From Phormidium tanganyikae FI6-MK23 (lineage in GTDB: Bacteria > Cyanobacteriota > Cyanobacteriia > Leptolyngbyales > Leptolyngbyaceae): DNA of 64,000 nt. Numbering within the stretch: the stretch's first letter is position 1; each line of letters begins with the position of its first letter. The position numbers and the translations under genes are program-made. Below are positions 16,696 through 26,394 of this stretch, one piece after another. The stretch is taken from contig JAHHHU010000018.1 in the NCBI GenBank assembly GCA_019359175.1, forward strand, positions 32,093 through 96,092, read 5' to 3'. The notes under the pieces were generated by a model. The model worked only from the letters and a program-made list of their open reading frames with translations, made no database searches and had not been told where the DNA came from.

Positions 16696-17622
16696 ATGAT
16701 CCACAATTTTACAGACACTTCAGAGATTTCAGCAGATAATGAACAAATCGGGTTCTCAGTGCTGCCCATGACTCAACAGTTCATCGAAGAAGTCGTCATT
16801 CCTGACATTAGCCATCTCGTCACCGAGGACGATACGCCCGTGGATAATTTTCAGTCGGCTCAACAACAAAGGCTACTCGTTGAACCTCTTTACAGTTCCG
16901 AGGTCTTGACACCACCCTTTATTGCAGATGCCAACGTCGGATTATTCTACAAGCTGAAAGGTGATCCAGTTGTCCCCGACGCGCTTCTGAGTCTGGGAGT
17001 ACAACGCCCAGAGGACTTTTCACAAAAGCAAAACCGCTCCTACTTTGTCTGGGAATTTGGCAAGCATCCAGAGGTTTGTATCGAGATTGTCTCAAATCAA
17101 GAAGGTAATGAGCTTACTTTGAGCAAAAAAGCTCAACAAGCAGGCAAGAAAGCTTCTAAAAAAGAGATTTATGCTCAGATTGGTGTGCCTTACTACGTTG
17201 TCTTTGATCCGCTGCGACAGATTCAAGGACAGAACGAGATGAATGGCGCACTGCTGCGGGTATGGGCAATTTCACCTCCTGGCTACAGCGAACTCACGTT
17301 AGAGGCGGGTATTACTGAACCTGGGCAGTCGGTTTGGTTAGCAGGAGTTGGACTGGGCTTAATGCTGTGGGAAGGGCAGTTTGAAGAAGAGGTAACTCGG
17401 CTGTGGTTGCGTTGGTGTGATGAAGTTGGACAACCGATTCCAACAGGAGCAGAAGGGCAAGCGATAGAACGTCAACGCGCTGAGAATGAACGTCAACGCG
17501 CCGATGCTGCAAGTCAACGTGCTGAAAATGAACGTCAACATGCCAATGCCGAACGTGAGCGATCGCAGCGTTTAGCCGATCGACTTCGATCGCTTGGAAT
17601 TGATCCAGATGCGATCGATTAG
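16696..17622 (+). CDS. Long Uma2-family protein with C-terminal coiled coil
   Basis: 308 residues, longer than the single-domain Uma2 proteins. The nuclease-like domain spans about 55-215 with DALLSLGVQRPEDFSQ, YFVWEFGKHPEVCIEIVS (Glu), KKEIYAQIGVPYYVVFDP (Lys, Asp). The C-terminal 60 residues are a heptad-like repeat of ERQRAENERQRADAASQRA type, predicted coiled coil, visible in DNA as repeated CGTCAACGCGC-like units (about 17467-17560). This tail is common in cyanobacterial Uma2 proteins and may oligomerise them. A GTAGTG-GAAA-CACTAC hairpin follows at 17623. Confidence 0.9.
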   Translation: MIHNFTDTSEISADNEQIGFSVLPMTQQFIEEVVIPDISHLVTEDDTPVDNFQSAQQQRLLVEPLYSSEVLTPPFIADANVGLFYKLKGDPVVPDALLSLGVQRPEDFSQKQNRSYFVWEFGKHPEVCIEIVSNQEGNELTLSKKAQQAGKKASKKEIYAQIGVPYYVVFDPLRQIQGQNEMNGALLRVWAISPPGYSELTLEAGITEPGQSVWLAGVGLGLMLWEGQFEEEVTRLWLRWCDEVGQPIPTGAEGQAIERQRAENERQRADAASQRAENERQHANAERERSQRLADRLRSLGIDPDAID

Positions 17623-17638
17623 GTAGTGGAAACACTAC
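17623..17638. terminator. Short GNRA-capped hairpin after the Uma2 gene
   Basis: GTAGTG and CACTAC pair perfectly around a GAAA tetraloop immediately after the stop codon. Only two T follow, so it may be an RNA-stabilising 3' hairpin and not a strong terminator. Confidence 0.45.
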
Positions 17639-17733
17639 TTAACGAAGGTGAAACCCTTGGAATATGATGAATACAGGATAAATTAGTCTAACCCACGGTT
17701 TTCCCTGTCCTTCGTGACCTCACAACTAAGGCA

Positions 17734-18051
17734 ATGGCATTTTTTGACTCTGAGATTGTTCAAGAAGAAGCGAAAAACCTGTTTCAGGACTATCAATCGC
17801 TGATTCAGCTTGGTGGCAGTTATGGAAAGTTCGATCGTGAAGGCAAACTGATGTACATCGAACAGATGGAAGCCATCATGGATCGCTACAAGGTCTTTAT
17901 GAAGCGCTTTGAGCTTTCCGATGATTTTTCGGCTCAGATGACGGTTGAGCAGCTTAAAACTCAGTTGGGACAGTTTGGCATGACTCCCCAACAAATGTTC
18001 GAGCAAATGACTCGAACGTTAGAACGAATGAAATCAGAAATCGATAAATAA
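17734..18051 (+). CDS. DUF1825 family protein
   Basis: 105 residues, all-helical and soluble, the standard length for this cyanobacterial family (FFDSEIVQEEAKNLFQDYQ at the N-terminus, GMTPQQMFEQM near the C-terminus). No biochemical function is known. It is conserved across cyanobacteria and monocistronic here, ending in a strong terminator shared with the convergent penicillin-binding protein gene. Confidence 0.9.
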   Translation: MAFFDSEIVQEEAKNLFQDYQSLIQLGGSYGKFDREGKLMYIEQMEAIMDRYKVFMKRFELSDDFSAQMTVEQLKTQLGQFGMTPQQMFEQMTRTLERMKSEIDK

Positions 18052-18055
18052 TTCT

Positions 18056-18090
18056 AAAAACTCCGAGTGTTCTAGCACCCGGAGTTTTTT
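18056..18090. terminator. Bidirectional terminator
   Basis: AAAAACTCCG (18056-18065) and CGGAGTTTTT (18080-18089) form the stem, extended inward by GTG/CAC. It has A-tract and T-tract on opposite sides and so can end both the DUF1825 gene and the convergent PBP gene. Confidence 0.9.
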
Positions 18091-18094
18091 GCAA

Positions 18095-20002
18095 TTACGG
18101 TTTGTCGAAATCTGAAGCAGGACGGAAGCGCTCAACTGGAACATCTTGCAGCGCTTGAGACATATAATCGCGCCAAATTGGAGCGACAAACGTACCGCCT
18201 GTTGCACCCTGTCCAAGAGGCGCGTAGTCATCGTTTCCGACCCAAACTGCTGTCGCAAGCTGAGGCACATAGCCAACGAACCAAATATCGCGCTCCGAAG
18301 AAGTCGTTCCCGTTTTGCCTGCGGCTGGACGACCGATTTGAGCCGCTGTCGCCGTTCCGCGTGAGATCACCCCTTGAAGGGTATCGTTGAGCGAGGCAGA
18401 TGCCCAAGCATCAAGCACCAGTCTCGGTTTCGGAGTGTTGTCTAGAATGACGTTGCCGCTACTATCGGTGACTTGTGCGATCAAGGTTGGATCAGAGTAC
18501 CAGCCGTTATTTGCGAAAGTGGCATAAGCGCCTGCCATTTCCAGCGGAGTTAAATCAACCGAGCCGAGCGGCAGCGAAATCACCGGATCGATCGTACTTT
18601 TGATCCCGATACTTCGACAGATTTCGACGATTTTGTTTAAGCCGATTTCTTGTCCCAGTTTAACCGCTGGAATGTTGCGAGATTGCTCTAACGCGCGTCT
18701 GAGCGTCATCGCACCGCCAAAACTTCGATCGTAGTTCTGGGGATAATACATTTCGTACCCGTCCGGGTAGCCCACTGGAGCATCGAGAATCGTGGCATCG
18801 GGTGAGTAACGACCAGACGCATAAGCCGCATAGTAAACGAAAGGCTTAAACGCTGATCCGGGTTGCCGCTGTGCTTGAGTGGCGCGGTTAAATTGGCTCT
18901 TCTTCGCATCGACCCCACCGACCATTGCTTTAACGAAATGCGTCCGGGGATCAACCGATACGATCGCCATTTGATCGGCGTAAACTCCCTGATAATTCAG
19001 CGTTCCAATCCAGCGACGTGCAGTATCCTCAGCTAACCGCTGCATTTTAGAATCGATCGTGGTTTGAATCCGCATTCCACCTTTTAAGACCGCATCCTTA
19101 CCAAACTTTTTGGTTAATTCATCGATAACGGCGTTGGTCACATACGGCATTTGGCTCGTTTGGAACGAGGTGATTTTTCCGAGTTTGATCGGCTGTTTGC
19201 GGGCGGCGGATTCTTCGTCGGCAGTGATCCAACCGAGTTCGCGCATTCGATTCAGGACATCGGCTTGACGCGTTTTTGCCTTCTTCAAATCAACAAACGG
19301 ACTGAGATCTTCGGGCGATTGGATCAAGCCTGCCATCATCGCCGATTCAGCGAGGGTAAGATTCGCGGCATCTTTGTTGAAGTAGCTTCTTGCGGCGGTT
19401 TGTGCGCCGTAGTTGTTGTGTCCCCAATAAATCTGGTTCAGGTACATTTCCAAGATTTGGTCTTTCTTGAAAATCTGCTCGACTCGCAGCGACAAGACCG
19501 CTTCAGCAACTTTTCGACTCAGCTCACGTTTTGGAGAAAGAAACAGGTTTTTCACCAACTGCATCGTCAGCGTGGAACCGCCTTCTACCGTGCGTCCTGT
19601 CGTGAAGTTTGCCAAAGTTGCCCGCGCGATCGCGCCTCCATTCACGCCGCGATGTGAATAGAAGTAGCTATCTTCGATCGCAATCACCGCGCGTTTGAGG
19701 TGTGGAGAAATATTGTTAAGCGGCACGACTTCCCGGTTTGCTTCACCGTGAATACTGGTGAGCATTTTGCCCTTCATATCGTAAATGTGCGTGGTTTCGC
19801 TCGGTTTGTAGCCTCGAAGCGATCGCACATCGGGCAAATTGCGAAAACTAATCGCAAGTCCGACCAATCCGCCTGCGATTACCGAACTCGATAGCATCGT
19901 AATGGCGAGGAGGGTTCCGCCCGTCACTTTGCCGACAGACTGGACAAACTCCAGAGTGGTTTCGGGTTCTTGCTGCTTTTGTCTAAGGGTGTTGGACGAC
20001 AC
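18095..20002 (-). CDS. Class A penicillin-binding protein (PBP1A-type glycosyltransferase/transpeptidase)
   Basis: 635 residues from a GTG at 20002, which has AAGAGAG just upstream. The frame stays open to another GTG at 20095, adding 31 residues. One membrane anchor helix (about 30-55 from the chosen start) precedes a GT51 domain with EDSYFYSHRGVNGGAIARA (catalytic Glu), GGSTLTMQLVKNLFL and EMYLNQIYWGHNNYG. The transpeptidase domain has PGSAFKPFVYYA (SxxK nucleophile Ser), SRN and AGKTGTTSSERDIWF (KTG). It polymerises and crosslinks peptidoglycan in the periplasm. All catalytic motifs are intact. Confidence 0.96.
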   Translation of the reverse strand: MSSNTLRQKQQEPETTLEFVQSVGKVTGGTLLAITMLSSSVIAGGLVGLAISFRNLPDVRSLRGYKPSETTHIYDMKGKMLTSIHGEANREVVPLNNISPHLKRAVIAIEDSYFYSHRGVNGGAIARATLANFTTGRTVEGGSTLTMQLVKNLFLSPKRELSRKVAEAVLSLRVEQIFKKDQILEMYLNQIYWGHNNYGAQTAARSYFNKDAANLTLAESAMMAGLIQSPEDLSPFVDLKKAKTRQADVLNRMRELGWITADEESAARKQPIKLGKITSFQTSQMPYVTNAVIDELTKKFGKDAVLKGGMRIQTTIDSKMQRLAEDTARRWIGTLNYQGVYADQMAIVSVDPRTHFVKAMVGGVDAKKSQFNRATQAQRQPGSAFKPFVYYAAYASGRYSPDATILDAPVGYPDGYEMYYPQNYDRSFGGAMTLRRALEQSRNIPAVKLGQEIGLNKIVEICRSIGIKSTIDPVISLPLGSVDLTPLEMAGAYATFANNGWYSDPTLIAQVTDSSGNVILDNTPKPRLVLDAWASASLNDTLQGVISRGTATAAQIGRPAAGKTGTTSSERDIWFVGYVPQLATAVWVGNDDYAPLGQGATGGTFVAPIWRDYMSQALQDVPVERFRPASDFDKP

Positions 20003-20267
20003 GGCAAACTCTCTTTCAATAAAAAAGTAGGGCTTAAAAAGGAAGGATTCAGAAGACGCGGAAGCCATTCCGTAAAAACTGGAATCGAGGCTCACATTTC
20101 CGGGAGCAGGTGAAGCAACTCTAGTAGGATAATTGAGACTTAAACAAATGGAACAAAGTTTCGATGAAGCTCACAGTGCTTAAAACTGTAGTAGTGTGGC
20201 TAAGACCCGGTGAGAAATCAGAAGCCGCTGGTCGTCTAGATGGTTGAATTTCTCAAAAGTATAAAGT

Positions 20268-21476
20268 ATGTCTCACTCTCTTGACTGGCTGTTTCGGGGC
20301 ACGACTGAGATTTTCCCTGATCAACCGGATTCGGATCAACCGACTGAAAATCTACGGGTGCGCTTGGAAAAGAGCGCTCGTCCTTTGCGGGTTAAGTTTG
20401 GCATTGATCCGACGGGAACCGATATTCATTTGGGTCATAGTACGATCTATCGGAAGTTGCGACAGTTTCAAGATGCTGGACATATAGCAGTGCTATTGAT
20501 TGGAGATTTTACCGCGAGAATTGGTGATCCGACTGGAAAATCGGAAGTTCGTAAGCAGTTGACTGAGGCGGATGTAGCGGAGAATGCGGCGACGTACTTA
20601 AAGCAGTTGCGTCCGATTCTGGATTTTGAGACTCCGGGACGGTTGGAAGTGCGCTACAACTCGGAATGGCTGTCGAAGCTAGATTTGAGCAAAACTCTCG
20701 GATTGTTGGCGACGATGACTGTGGGGCAAATGCTGGCGAAAGAAGGCTTTGCGGAGCGCTACAAGCAGGGGACAGCGATTTATTTGCATGAATTTTTATA
20801 CCCGTTGATGCAGGGCTACGATTCAGTTGCGCTTGAAGCCGATGTCGAACTCGGTGGAACGGATCAAAAGTTCAATTTGGCAGTGGGACGAGATTTACAG
20901 CGGCATTTTGGGCAGGTTCCGCAATTTGGGCTGTTGATGCCGATTTTGCCGGGATTAGATGGCGTGCAGAAAATGTCGAAATCGTTGGGGAACTATGTCG
21001 GATTGTCGGAAGATCCGCTCAGTATGTACTCGAAATTAGAGAAAGTTCCAGACTCAGTGATTCACCAATATTTTGAGCTTCTCACTGATTTGCCGCTCGA
21101 TCGACTACCGGAAAATCCACGCGATCGTCAAAAGCTTCTCGCGCTTGAGGTGGTGACACAGTATCACGGCAAAGCACGCGCGATCGAAGCTCAAAATGCG
21201 GCTTTGAATCTTGTTCAGGGTGCAGGATCTCAAAGCGATTCGGTTCCAGAATTTTCGCTTTCTGGGGTGCAATTTCCGGCGAAGCTGTTTTATCTCGTCA
21301 GCGCGGCAGGATTGTGTAAATCGAGTTCTGACGCGAGGCGACAGGTTCAAGGCGGCGCGGTTAAGCTCGACGGTGAAAAAATGAGCAATGTCGATTTGCT
21401 GTTTGAATCACCCGAAGCGTTGAGCGGAAAAGTGCTGCAACTCGGTAAAAGTAAATTCGTCCGGTTTGTCCCATGA
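20268..21476 (+). CDS. tyrS: Tyrosyl-tRNA synthetase
   Basis: 402 residues, the TyrRS subgroup with a KMSKS of the form [12 protein letters not shown] and a class I HIGH motif HLGHS (about residue 57). [16 protein letters not shown] and [17 protein letters not shown] are typical of this branch. A C-terminal S4 RNA-binding domain is present ([19 protein letters not shown]). It charges tRNA-Tyr. Its stop overlaps the pyrF start by 4 bases (ATGA), so the genes are coupled. Confidence 0.97.
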   Translation: MSHSLDWLFRGTTEIFPDQPDSDQPTENLRVRLEKSARPLRVKFGIDPTGTDIHLGHSTIYRKLRQFQDAGHIAVLLIGDFTARIGDPTGKSEVRKQLTEADVAENAATYLKQLRPILDFETPGRLEVRYNSEWLSKLDLSKTLGLLATMTVGQMLAKEGFAERYKQGTAIYLHEFLYPLMQGYDSVALEADVELGGTDQKFNLAVGRDLQRHFGQVPQFGLLMPILPGLDGVQKMSKSLGNYVGLSEDPLSMYSKLEKVPDSVIHQYFELLTDLPLDRLPENPRDRQKLLALEVVTQYHGKARAIEAQNAALNLVQGAGSQSDSVPEFSLSGVQFPAKLFYLVSAAGLCKSSSDARRQVQGGAVKLDGEKMSNVDLLFESPEALSGKVLQLGKSKFVRFVP

Positions 21477-22177
21477 ACGATCGCATTATTGTCCCGTTAG
21501 ATGTGTCCTCGGAAGAAGCTGCGATCGCATTGATCGACAAACTGCCTCAAGTCACATTCTGGAAAGTCGGTTTAGAACTGTTTGTCAGCAGCGGATTGAA
21601 CATTCTGACCGTTCTGAAACAGCGACAGAAACGAATCTTTCTCGATCTAAAGTTTCACGATATTCCAAACACCGTTGCGGGAGCTTGCGGAGCGGCAGCG
21701 CGATTTGGGGTGGATCTGATTACGATTCATGCCACAGCGGGTAAAACCGCATTGCAGCAGGCACAAAGCGCGATCGTATTGAACACGCCGGAAGGATCTA
21801 CGCCTTCTAAGCTAATTGCGATTACTGTCTTAACGAGTTTATCGGCTCGATCGCTGGCGTTTGAGTTGAAAATTCCGTTAGAACTGCCGGAATATGCGCT
21901 AGAAATGGCACTTTTGGCGAAAGAAAGCGGTTTATCAGGTGCAGTGTGTTCGCCGCATGAGGTGGCTCAACTGCGGCAAATTTGCGGAAATGAGTTTGTG
22001 CTGGTTTGTCCGGGAGTGCGTCCGACTTGGGCGGCAGCGGGCGATCAGCAGCGGATTATGACTCCGAAGCAGGCGATTCAGGCGGGAGCATCGTATTTGG
22101 TGATTGGGCGACCGATTACGGCAGCGGATGATCCCGTTGCGGCATTCGATCGAATTTGTGAGGAGTTGGCAGTGTGA
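21473..22177 (+). CDS. pyrF: Orotidine 5'-phosphate decarboxylase
   Basis: 234 residues, the usual length for the shorter PyrF group. It decarboxylates OMP to UMP, the last step of pyrimidine synthesis. The catalytic Lys/Asp block is [13 protein letters not shown] (about 61-73), with IIVPLDV at the N-terminus and CPGVRP and YLVIGRPIT in the phosphate-binding C-terminal half. It overlaps tyrS by 4 bases. Repeat element B lies directly downstream. Confidence 0.97.
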   Translation: MNDRIIVPLDVSSEEAAIALIDKLPQVTFWKVGLELFVSSGLNILTVLKQRQKRIFLDLKFHDIPNTVAGACGAAARFGVDLITIHATAGKTALQQAQSAIVLNTPEGSTPSKLIAITVLTSLSARSLAFELKIPLELPEYALEMALLAKESGLSGAVCSPHEVAQLRQICGNEFVLVCPGVRPTWAAAGDQQRIMTPKQAIQAGASYLVIGRPITAADDPVAAFDRICEELAV

Positions 22178-22224
22178 AAGCGAAGGCGACAACGAATCGA
22201 CGGGCGATCGCGCTTCGTTATTTG

Positions 22225-22329
22225 CGGCTTCTGCCCCCTAAGTCCCCCATTCTGGGGGACTTTGAGAATTGGAACGCATTTGGCTCAAAGTCCCCCACTC
22301 GTGGGGGATTTAGGGGGCTACCCGGATTC
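22225..22329. repeat. Repeat element B, second copy of the CCCCCTAAATCCCCC-type element
   Basis: It begins CGGCTTCTGCCCCCTAAG and ends GGGGGCTACCCGGATTC, with inverted ends and two internal hairpins as in copy A at 2268-2367. The central spacer (about 22262-22290) is diverged from copy A. It sits between pyrF and the exported-protein gene and happens to be open in one frame, which produces a spurious N-terminal extension of that gene. Confidence 0.8.
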
Positions 22330-22359
22330 GTCATCGAAGCGAACTATCTCCGAACTGGC

Positions 22360-22887
22360 ATGAAAGTCTGGCGTATCCTTGCATTCGGAATCACGATCGC
22401 AGCGAATCTTCTCCCTATTTCCCCCGTTCAAGCGGCTCGAATCGCCTGTCCTACCGAAGTCGAACCTACGATCCAGGCAATGCTACGGGACTTACCCGGA
22501 TACGCCAATCGCATCGCAGTTCGATCGCGAATTAGAAACAGTCGATCGTCGAGAAATTCAGTCATTTTGGCAGGGCGACCCGAATTTACACCTTTGCCAT
22601 TGAATAGCGATCGACCTTCTGACCCTACCTTAAAGCAAGCCTTCATCACCACTTTGGAACGCGAAATCGTTAGTGGAAAAGCGATCGACATTCAACAATT
22701 TCACTGGTTGTTTCTCACTCGCAATCTGGAGGGTTGGCAACTGGCGCTAATGTTCACCCGCATCGGCACAACGACCCCAAACCAACCCATCACCCCTCCG
22801 ATCGAAAGTCGTGAAGGGGTGATTGGGCAAGCCGTTCAACAATGGCTAAATGACTGCAATATTCAAGGGATTCGAGTCCGGCGCTAA
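22360..22887 (+). CDS. Hypothetical exported protein
   Basis: 175 residues from the ATG at 22360. The N-terminus is a signal peptide (MKVWRILAFGITIAANLLP, cleavage probably after PVQA). A longer frame back to 22174 would translate repeat element B and hide the signal peptide, so it is rejected. The mature part has two Cys (about residues 30 and 166) that could form a disulfide, and no domain that I recognise. Its stop codon overlaps the original stop of the convergent nitrate permease gene. Confidence 0.72.
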   Translation: MKVWRILAFGITIAANLLPISPVQAARIACPTEVEPTIQAMLRDLPGYANRIAVRSRIRNSRSSRNSVILAGRPEFTPLPLNSDRPSDPTLKQAFITTLEREIVSGKAIDIQQFHWLFLTRNLEGWQLALMFTRIGTTTPNQPITPPIESREGVIGQAVQQWLNDCNIQGIRVRR

Positions 22888-23018
22888 TGAGCGACGATCG
22901 CGGCTTCTGTGATCTCTTGTTTCGTTGCTTTCGGCTCTTTCAGCAAAAATGCACAGAGGAATGCAACGACAATTCCCGCCATTCCCAACACTTGAAAGAA
23001 AGTCTGACCTCGACCGTC
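22884..23018 (-). pseudogene. Out-of-frame 3' end of the nitrate permease gene
   Basis: Read in the shifted frame this segment encodes DGRGQTFFQVLGMAGIVV and then a hydrophobic helix, ending in a KEPKATKQEITEAAIVAH tail and TAG. This is what one expects for helix 12 and the C-terminal tail of an NrtP protein. It has no own start and belongs to the gene at 22940-24358. Confidence 0.8.
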
Positions 23019-24358
23019 TGTGGCAACAAACTATAAGTCGTAGCATAAAGCACTGATCCAACACTGCCATAAGCTCCGATGTTCCCCGCAATTTGTCCGG
23101 TCACTCGACGCTTAATCAGCGGTACAATTCCAAACGTTGCCCCTGCACCACCAAACACAAAGAAGGCACAGCCCATCGTGAGCAAAATCGCGATCGGTAA
23201 CGGCAACCCAAAATGAATCTGACTCATCACCATGTAACCCACACCCACACCGCCGATCATAAAGGTCAGTGTCCATTTGCGACTACCCACTTTATCTGAG
23301 ATCAAACCGCCTGCGGGACGTGAGATTAGATTCATCAAAGGATAGGATGCAGCAACCGGCCCTGCAAGCTGATGACTCAAATTAAACGTATGTTCAAAGA
23401 ACTCCGGCAGCATCGAAACTACCGCCAACTCTGACCCAAAACTTACCGCATAAGCAAGCTCTAACACAAAGACTTGACCCATCTGATAGCGATCGAGGCT
23501 TGGATAAGTTTTCTCGCCTAACACGACTTCGCGATTGACTTTGAATGCTTGATACGTTTGCAGCACAAACAACGCAGCAAGAAAGACCCAAACACCATAC
23601 ATCGCAGCAGGCGTGAGAAATTTAACTAACTTCAACCGCCAAGCAATCAACGCCATTGCTCCAAACAAAGGAACATTCGTGAGTATCAATGCCCAAAAGC
23701 TCTTTCTTGAAGTGATTTCCATGCCACCATCACGGGTTGGACGCTGATACTCTTTGCCGGGAGGGGTATCTTGCACATTCTTGTAGAACAGAACGCCAAA
23801 CACGAGCGAGATACAGCCAGAAAGCGCGATCGCGAATCTCCAGTTTTCATGTCCCGCATAGAGAAAAGCTGAACCAAATGCGATCGCGGGTAAGAATGCT
23901 TCTGCGGCGAACGATCCAAAGTTTCCCCAACCGCCGTAAATCCCTTGTGCCAGTCCAATTTGCTTGTCTGCAAACCATTCTCCGACCAGGCGAATTCCAA
24001 CCACAAAGCCTGCTCCAACAATCCCCATTGCCAGACGACTCAGCACCAATTGATCAAAGGTCTGTGCCGCAGCAAACGCCCAGCAAGGAAGCGCAGCATA
24101 AACCAACAATGCGGAGTATGTAATTCTTGGGCCAAAGCGATCGAGCAGCATTCCAATAATGATCCGAGCCGGAATGGTAAGCGCTAGGTTACATAAACTA
24201 ATCGTTCTCGCTTGCGCCACTGTTAGATGAAGGTCTTCTCGAATGACAGTTGAAAATGGCGCATAGTTAAACCACACCACAAACGTGAGAAAAAAGGCAA
24301 ACCAAGCGAAGTTCAAGATCCGATACGGGCCTCGAAACGAGAGCAATCCTCGCAGCAT
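22940..24358 (-). CDS. nrtP: NarK/NrtP-type nitrate/nitrite MFS permease, frameshifted near the 3' end
   Basis: 472 residues as read, an MFS transporter of the nitrate/nitrite porter family with about 11 recognisable membrane helices. Signature Gly-rich segments are IYGGWGNFGSFAAEAFLP and FFVFGGAGATFGIVP. It would import nitrate across the inner membrane. After YSLLPQT (about residue 448) the frame loses family character. The expected continuation DGRGQTFFQVLGMAG, the last membrane helix and a KEPKATKQEI tail is present in the next frame down to a stop at 22884-22886. A one-base loss (for example CAGGAC to CAGAC) explains it. Either it is a real mutation that removes helix 12, or a sequence error. 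No perfect NtcA box was seen upstream. Confidence 0.85.
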   Translation of the reverse strand: MLRGLLSFRGPYRILNFAWFAFFLTFVVWFNYAPFSTVIREDLHLTVAQARTISLCNLALTIPARIIIGMLLDRFGPRITYSALLVYAALPCWAFAAAQTFDQLVLSRLAMGIVGAGFVVGIRLVGEWFADKQIGLAQGIYGGWGNFGSFAAEAFLPAIAFGSAFLYAGHENWRFAIALSGCISLVFGVLFYKNVQDTPPGKEYQRPTRDGGMEITSRKSFWALILTNVPLFGAMALIAWRLKLVKFLTPAAMYGVWVFLAALFVLQTYQAFKVNREVVLGEKTYPSLDRYQMGQVFVLELAYAVSFGSELAVVSMLPEFFEHTFNLSHQLAGPVAASYPLMNLISRPAGGLISDKVGSRKWTLTFMIGGVGVGYMVMSQIHFGLPLPIAILLTMGCAFFVFGGAGATFGIVPLIKRRVTGQIAGNIGAYGSVGSVLYATTYSLLPQTVEVRLSFKCWEWRELSLHSSVHFC

Positions 24359-24639
24359 AGTAGGATATCCTTGTAGAAAAGAAACAATTGATAAACCTTG
24401 CTGTCCGCTAACGCCTCAACAGTAAGGTTTTTCTCTAAAAGCCGATCGTGTTTTACCGATGTTGATCTTCGTTCTCAAGTTGATCGCAGGGTAGTTCACA
24501 AACGAAACGCGATATGTCTTCAGTAACAATGGATTCATTTATAGAGTTCATCAACCCCTATAAATGTGTTCTCTGCAACAAAATTGCTTCCCAGTTGCAG
24601 GGATCAAATGAATACTATGCGACATCTGCATCTCAGTGT

Positions 24640-25470
24640 TCAATCTACGATCTTCGCTTGGCAATGCGGACAGTAGTACAATCGTCGCCCTGCCAGAATC
24701 TCTTTTACGATCGCAGTTCCACACACGAAACAAGGACGATTTTCCCGGTTAAACACAAAATGCCGATAGTCACTCCTTCGATGTCCTTGCGCTTTTAATT
24801 GCATCACAAGCTCTAAATCGTTGGTGATTCCTTTGGTTACATAAGATTGGTGCGTAACGGCTAAAACCGCTTGTGTGAGTGCGTGAATTTGAGATTCAGA
24901 ACAATCGATCGGGCGCAATGTCGGAAACACTCGCGCTACAAATAGAATCTCACTGCGAAGATAGTTTCCTAATCCACCTAAAAAATGCTGATCTAACAAT
25001 AAAATCGGTAACTGTCGTCGATAAAATCGCTTGTCTCGAAACCTTGCTTCGACCTGTTCAGCCGTCACCGCTTCATCTAGCACATCCAATTCGATTCGAC
25101 TCAAAAACGAGTGAGTTGCTAACTCTGCTTGTTGCAGCACCTCAATATCAGACGCGCTGTAGAGCAATGCAGACTTTTTTGCATTATGAATTGCTAAACG
25201 TAACTGTCGATTTGTTTCTGGATAAGAATGAGGTTTGCGAACATACCAGCGACCGTAAAGCTGATTGTGGCTGTAGATATAAAGCTGATTGCTGAAACAA
25301 ATGACCATGCCTTTTCCGCGAGTCCGCACCGCCGTCACACAATGCCCGACAAACTGGGACTCATAAGGTTTGAGATGCTCAAACGCGAAGAACATTTCGG
25401 TTACTCGTCGATCGACGAGTGCCGCAGCAATTTGATCAGCCGCTTGGCGAATTTCGGGGCCTTCAGGCAT
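24640..25470 (-). CDS. nei: Fpg/Nei-family DNA glycosylase (endonuclease VIII-like)
   Basis: 276 residues. It removes oxidised bases and nicks the abasic site. It starts MPEGPEIR (catalytic Pro2 after Met removal and Glu3), has the helix-two-turn-helix block LDQHFLGGLGNYLRSEILF and a C-terminal zinc finger with CFVCGTAIVKEIL and YYCPHCQ. The GPEIR start and the Tyr/His-rich strand near residue 65 favour Nei over Fpg. It is divergent from the PHP gene with a 23-base gap, so promoters must overlap the two coding starts. Confidence 0.92.
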   Translation of the reverse strand: MPEGPEIRQAADQIAAALVDRRVTEMFFAFEHLKPYESQFVGHCVTAVRTRGKGMVICFSNQLYIYSHNQLYGRWYVRKPHSYPETNRQLRLAIHNAKKSALLYSASDIEVLQQAELATHSFLSRIELDVLDEAVTAEQVEARFRDKRFYRRQLPILLLDQHFLGGLGNYLRSEILFVARVFPTLRPIDCSESQIHALTQAVLAVTHQSYVTKGITNDLELVMQLKAQGHRRSDYRHFVFNRENRPCFVCGTAIVKEILAGRRLYYCPHCQAKIVD

Positions 25471-25493
25471 TATCGGTGCGCTAAATTAGAGGT

Positions 25494-26321
25494 ATGTTAG
25501 AACTACATTGCCACACAACTTACTCAGATGGAATGCTGAGTCCGATCGAACTCGTTGAAGCCGCGATCGCATCTGGCGTTCGGGCGCTCGCGATTACCGA
25601 TCACGATACGGTTTCGGGTTGGGATGAAGCAATCTCTGCGGCTCCACCTGAATTGGAAATTGTGCCCGGGCTGGAATTGAGTACCGTTTTTCGCGATCGC
25701 TCTTTGCATATTTTGGGATTTTATCCGGATCGCGATCGCTTAACTCCGCCTCTGACCGAACGCCTCGAAGGACGCAAGCGACGCGCTCAAGAAATGATTG
25801 ATAAGCTCGCTGCACTGGGATACGAGATTGAACTGCCGAAGATGGGTAAGGGTATGGCTCCCGGTCGTCCCCATATTGCGTCTGCGCTAGTAAGAGCGGG
25901 TCATGTGGAATCGACGCGAGAAGCCTTCGATCGCTTTTTAGCCGACGATCGACCCGCATTCGTGCAGTACGAGAAATTCAGCGCAGCAGACGGAATTCGA
26001 TTGTTGCGTGAGTGTGGAGCGGTTCCGGTGTGGGCGCATCCGTTTTTATTTCGAGGCGCACCCGTTAAGGAAGTTCTGCCGGGACTAGTCGAGGCAGGTT
26101 TGATGGGGATTGAGGTGTATCATCCGAGCCATACGCTTTGGCAAGCAGAGCGACTGAAAGAGATGTGCGCTCAGTATGGTTTGTTAATCAGCGGCGGCAG
26201 CGATTTTCACGGCATCCCAGCCGATAGCAAGGCAGATGAATATCGATCGCTTAATAGTTTGAAAGTGTCGATCGATCTCTTGGAGCCAATTAAACAAGCC
26301 GCGATCGACCTCAAACGCTAG
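25494..26321 (+). CDS. PHP-domain phosphoesterase (YciV/RNase AM-like)
   Basis: 275 residues, one PHP domain with metal ligands in LELHCHTTYSDGMLSP (HxH, about 3-10), ITDHDTVSGWDEA (DHD), EIVPGLELST (Glu), WAHPFLF (His) and GGSDFHG (DxH). Family members are 3',5'-nucleotide bisphosphate phosphatases and 5'-3' exonucleases on RNA such as E. coli RNase AM. The protein is complete. It is divergent from nei and ended by a terminator at 26395. Confidence 0.92.
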   Translation: MLELHCHTTYSDGMLSPIELVEAAIASGVRALAITDHDTVSGWDEAISAAPPELEIVPGLELSTVFRDRSLHILGFYPDRDRLTPPLTERLEGRKRRAQEMIDKLAALGYEIELPKMGKGMAPGRPHIASALVRAGHVESTREAFDRFLADDRPAFVQYEKFSAADGIRLLRECGAVPVWAHPFLFRGAPVKEVLPGLVEAGLMGIEVYHPSHTLWQAERLKEMCAQYGLLISGGSDFHGIPADSKADEYRSLNSLKVSIDLLEPIKQAAIDLKR

Positions 26322-26394
26322 AAAAATCTCTCAGTTCCTCCGGATTGGATTTGAGGTTCTCGTATACAGGATTGGTAGATGCACCCTGATGATT

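Noticed and set aside
22174..22359. N-terminal 62-codon extension of the exported protein
   Set aside because: It translates repeat element B and would place the signal peptide inside the protein.
24360..24640. Search for an NtcA box upstream of the nitrate permease
   Set aside because: No GTA-N8-TAC was found in the region; the nearest candidates have mismatches in the second half.
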